A stretch of DNA of 64,000 nucleotides from NCBI RefSeq assembly GCF_020532675.1, contig NZ_JAJAVE010000001.1:1-64000 (forward strand), in the 5' to 3' direction. Position 1 is the first letter of the stretch, and each line of letters begins with the position of its first letter. Origin of the DNA: Methylobacillus gramineus (GTDB lineage Bacteria > Pseudomonadota > Gammaproteobacteria > Burkholderiales > Methylophilaceae). Below are positions 62,428-64,000 of the stretch, piece by piece. Under the pieces are notes generated by a model, which did not search any database, was not told the origin of the DNA, and saw only the letters and a list, made by a program, of their open reading frames with translations. Both the position numbers and the translations under genes were made by a program.

Positions 62428-62880
62428 TTAAATCAGCTCTGGCGTCAGCATGGCGCGCAATACGGTTTGTTCTTCTTCGCCGCGACGACGGTTTGAAATC
62501 CACCAGATGGCGCCTTTTTTGACGCTCCAGTATTGCAGCCTGCGCGTCATAGCATAAGCTGCCGCCATGCCTAGCGTGGGCTGGTGGCCGATGATCAATA
62601 CACTATCCTTACCCAAAGGCCAGCCAGCCGCATCCAGTAATATCTGCGGAGATGCACCGGGAGCGAGTTCATCCAAAGTGGTAAACTCCAGCCCTAGGGC
62701 CTGGGCGGTTTGCTGGGTGCGTTGCGCAGGGCTGACCAGGATGCGCGTGTTTTCAGGCATATGCTGTTTAAGCCAAGCGGCCATTCTGGCTGCTTGCTGC
62801 TCGCCTTTGGCTGTCAGCTTTCTCGCGAGGTCAGGAAAACCTTCCTCGGCTTCGGCGTGGCGCCATAAAATAATATCCAT
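62428..62880 (-). CDS. sixA: Phosphohistidine phosphatase SixA
   Basis: 150 residues. The RHAEAE catalytic histidine is at the N-terminus and the second histidine lies in IGHQPTLG, the short form of the histidine phosphatase superfamily. SixA removes phosphate from histidine of phosphorelay or PTS proteins. Two start methionines are adjacent; the second is used. It lies 37 bases upstream of the ParA-like gene. Confidence 0.9.
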   Translation of the reverse strand: MDIILWRHAEAEEGFPDLARKLTAKGEQQAARMAAWLKQHMPENTRILVSPAQRTQQTAQALGLEFTTLDELAPGASPQILLDAAGWPLGKDSVLIIGHQPTLGMAAAYAMTRRLQYWSVKKGAIWWISNRRRGEEEQTVLRAMLTPELI

Positions 62881-62953
62881 CATATTGCAGCTTTAAGGAG
62901 AGAATGCTTTCTATCTTAGCGCTCAACCTGCATCATGACAAAGTGACATCTGT

Positions 62954-63922
62954 GTGAAACTGCAACTTTATCTGACCGATTTTGCCGAAAATCTCCATCA
63001 ATTGGGAGAAGATGCCGCACTGGCACGACTGCTTGCAGCGGGCCATAGGCAATGGCTAGACAATGCCATGGATGCTGAGTTATGCCGCTTATTCAGTGTG
63101 GCTCAGCAGGCCGATTGGCCGTTGGCACCTCTGACTCGATTGGGGCAAGACTTGCCCCCTGAAGAGGGTTATTGGTTACTGGCTACCCCTGTCAATTTTT
63201 TGCTACAACGTGATCATTTCCTGCTTAATCTACCTGCTCCCTTGCTCTTATCTGAAGGAGAGGCTCAGGCCTTGCTGGATTCACTCAATCAGCATTTTGC
63301 GCCACAACAGTTGCAGTTTTCATTGGCTGCAGATGGGCATTGGTATTTAAGGCTGCCAGCGTCTCCCGGTATTCATACACACTTGCTGGCTGAGGTGGTC
63401 GGGCGTGATGTCAGGGCATTCTTGCCACAAGGCCAATCTGCGTGGCAATGGCGAACCTTGCTCAATGAAGTACAAATGCTGCTGTTCGAGCATGAAGTCA
63501 ATCAGGCGCGTGAGTCACGCGGTGAGTTGCCCGTGAATAGCCTGTGGCTGTCTGGTGGAGGTAGCTTTCCTTTAACGGCACAGCCAGTCAGGCCTTTGCT
63601 GACAGATAGTGTGCTAGTGCGTGGCATGGCAGTGGCTGCCCGCATGCCTGTTGCAGCGATGCTTGCGCTAGCTATGCTTCCAATGCACACAATGGCCGAT
63701 AGCATCGCCGTCTGCAGAACCAGCAGCCTGGGTGGGCAGTGGAGCAAGGTCTTGCTGGATAGCCTTAAAGGTAGAAAGCTTAGCCAGCTGGATCTGTTTT
63801 TCTCAACTCATGAGCGGGTGCTGCACTTGCAGCTGCAGCCGCTTGATCTTTGGAAGTTCTGGCGCAAGCCGCAGACAATAGAAGCATATTTTAATGGTAC
63901 AGATCATACACAGGCATTTTGA
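62954..63922 (+). CDS. Phosphoglycerate mutase-like regulatory protein upstream of recJ
   Basis: 322 residues, starting at GTG (no better start). I recognise the family as the one annotated as putative cofactor-independent phosphoglycerate mutase that stands before recJ in betaproteobacteria; no mutase catalytic residues are evident to me, so its activity is doubtful. NSLWLSGGGSFPL is a conserved segment. It overlaps the recJ start by 29 bases. Confidence 0.65.
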   Translation: MKLQLYLTDFAENLHQLGEDAALARLLAAGHRQWLDNAMDAELCRLFSVAQQADWPLAPLTRLGQDLPPEEGYWLLATPVNFLLQRDHFLLNLPAPLLLSEGEAQALLDSLNQHFAPQQLQFSLAADGHWYLRLPASPGIHTHLLAEVVGRDVRAFLPQGQSAWQWRTLLNEVQMLLFEHEVNQARESRGELPVNSLWLSGGGSFPLTAQPVRPLLTDSVLVRGMAVAARMPVAAMLALAMLPMHTMADSIAVCRTSSLGGQWSKVLLDSLKGRKLSQLDLFFSTHERVLHLQLQPLDLWKFWRKPQTIEAYFNGTDHTQAF

Positions 63923-64000
63923 TACGACAACGGCTGAGCGGTTGAGTCAGGCAGGCATTAATCCGGCGCTGGCACGATTGCTGGCAGGGCGCGGCATTAC
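63894..64000 (+). CDS. recJ: Single-stranded-DNA-specific exonuclease RecJ, N-terminal fragment
   Basis: The frame from the ATG at 63894 translates as MVQIIHRHFDTTTAERL and continues LARLLAGRGIT to the window edge, the typical RecJ N-terminus (leucine-rich helix followed by a RGI/RGV turn). It is out of frame with, and overlaps, the previous gene. Only 35 codons are visible, so the assignment relies on this motif and on gene order. Confidence 0.75.
   Translation, partial: MVQIIHRHFDTTTAERLSQAGINPALARLLAGRGI

Noticed and set aside
1-64000. CRISPR arrays, tRNA genes and prophage or transposase genes
   Set aside because: No short regularly spaced repeats, no cloverleaf-forming sequence and no integrase or transposase translation were seen.

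Overview
The window looks like a chromosomal segment of a betaproteobacterium, most probably a Methylophilaceae-type methylotroph. This is an inference from gene content and protein style (birA-coaX-SPOR order, aceE-aceF-lpdA with a lipoyl domain on E3, complete ccmABCDEFGHI, a PEP-CTERM protein, recJ preceded by a phosphoglycerate-mutase-like gene); no 16S gene is present to settle it. The window opens at the 3' end of an rRNA operon (5S rRNA) and closes inside the start of recJ.

Layout. 1-9.6 kb is housekeeping: 5S rRNA, a ParA-type ATPase, msrA, corA, cysK, a small secreted protein, a flavin reductase-like protein abutting glnS, then birA-coaX-SPOR protein-Lys/Ala/Pro-rich protein. 9.6-15.5 kb is a tripartite RND efflux operon on the minus strand. 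15.5-37.8 kb is an unusual accessory region: two tandem copies of a gene pair (DUF1549/DUF1553 heme-motif protein plus Tat-exported DUF1501 protein), cytochromes c, a secreted peroxiredoxin, an SMP-30-like protein, a metallo-beta-lactamase-fold protein, a 2-oxoglutarate/Fe(II) oxygenase-like protein, and two large TonB-dependent receptors with an N-terminal coiled coil. 37.9-44.4 kb is the complete cytochrome c maturation operon. 44.4-48.7 kb continues the accessory set with an arylsulfotransferase-like protein, a secreted cupin, a DUF6607-like protein and a cytochrome b561. 49-64 kb is housekeeping again: pyruvate dehydrogenase, a leucyl aminopeptidase, a PEP-CTERM protein, arfB, a K+ channel/DUF6394/CYTH-CHAD/ParA/SixA block, and recJ.

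The main discovery is regulatory. Nine transcription units in the accessory region (both DUF1549 operons, the MBL gene, both TonB receptors, the 37.3-kb cytochrome c', the arylsulfotransferase, the cupin and the cytochrome b561) each have a sigma-54 (RpoN) -24/-12 type element (GG-N10-GC, most close to TGGCAC-N5-TTGCW), at a distance giving a sensible 5' leader. Eight of the nine also have upstream a short dyad with core TGTT-N8-AACA (perfect in four places, one mismatch in the others), a candidate enhancer site for one shared activator. The ccm and housekeeping promoters I checked lack these elements. Together this suggests one co-regulated outer-membrane uptake and periplasmic redox/hydrolase system, split on either side of the ccm operon that would mature its cytochromes. 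Its substrate is not readable from the sequence.

The two DUF1549/DUF1501 pairs also show patchy perfect identity (519 bp and 182 bp tracts inside otherwise diverged genes), the mark of recent gene conversion between the duplicates.
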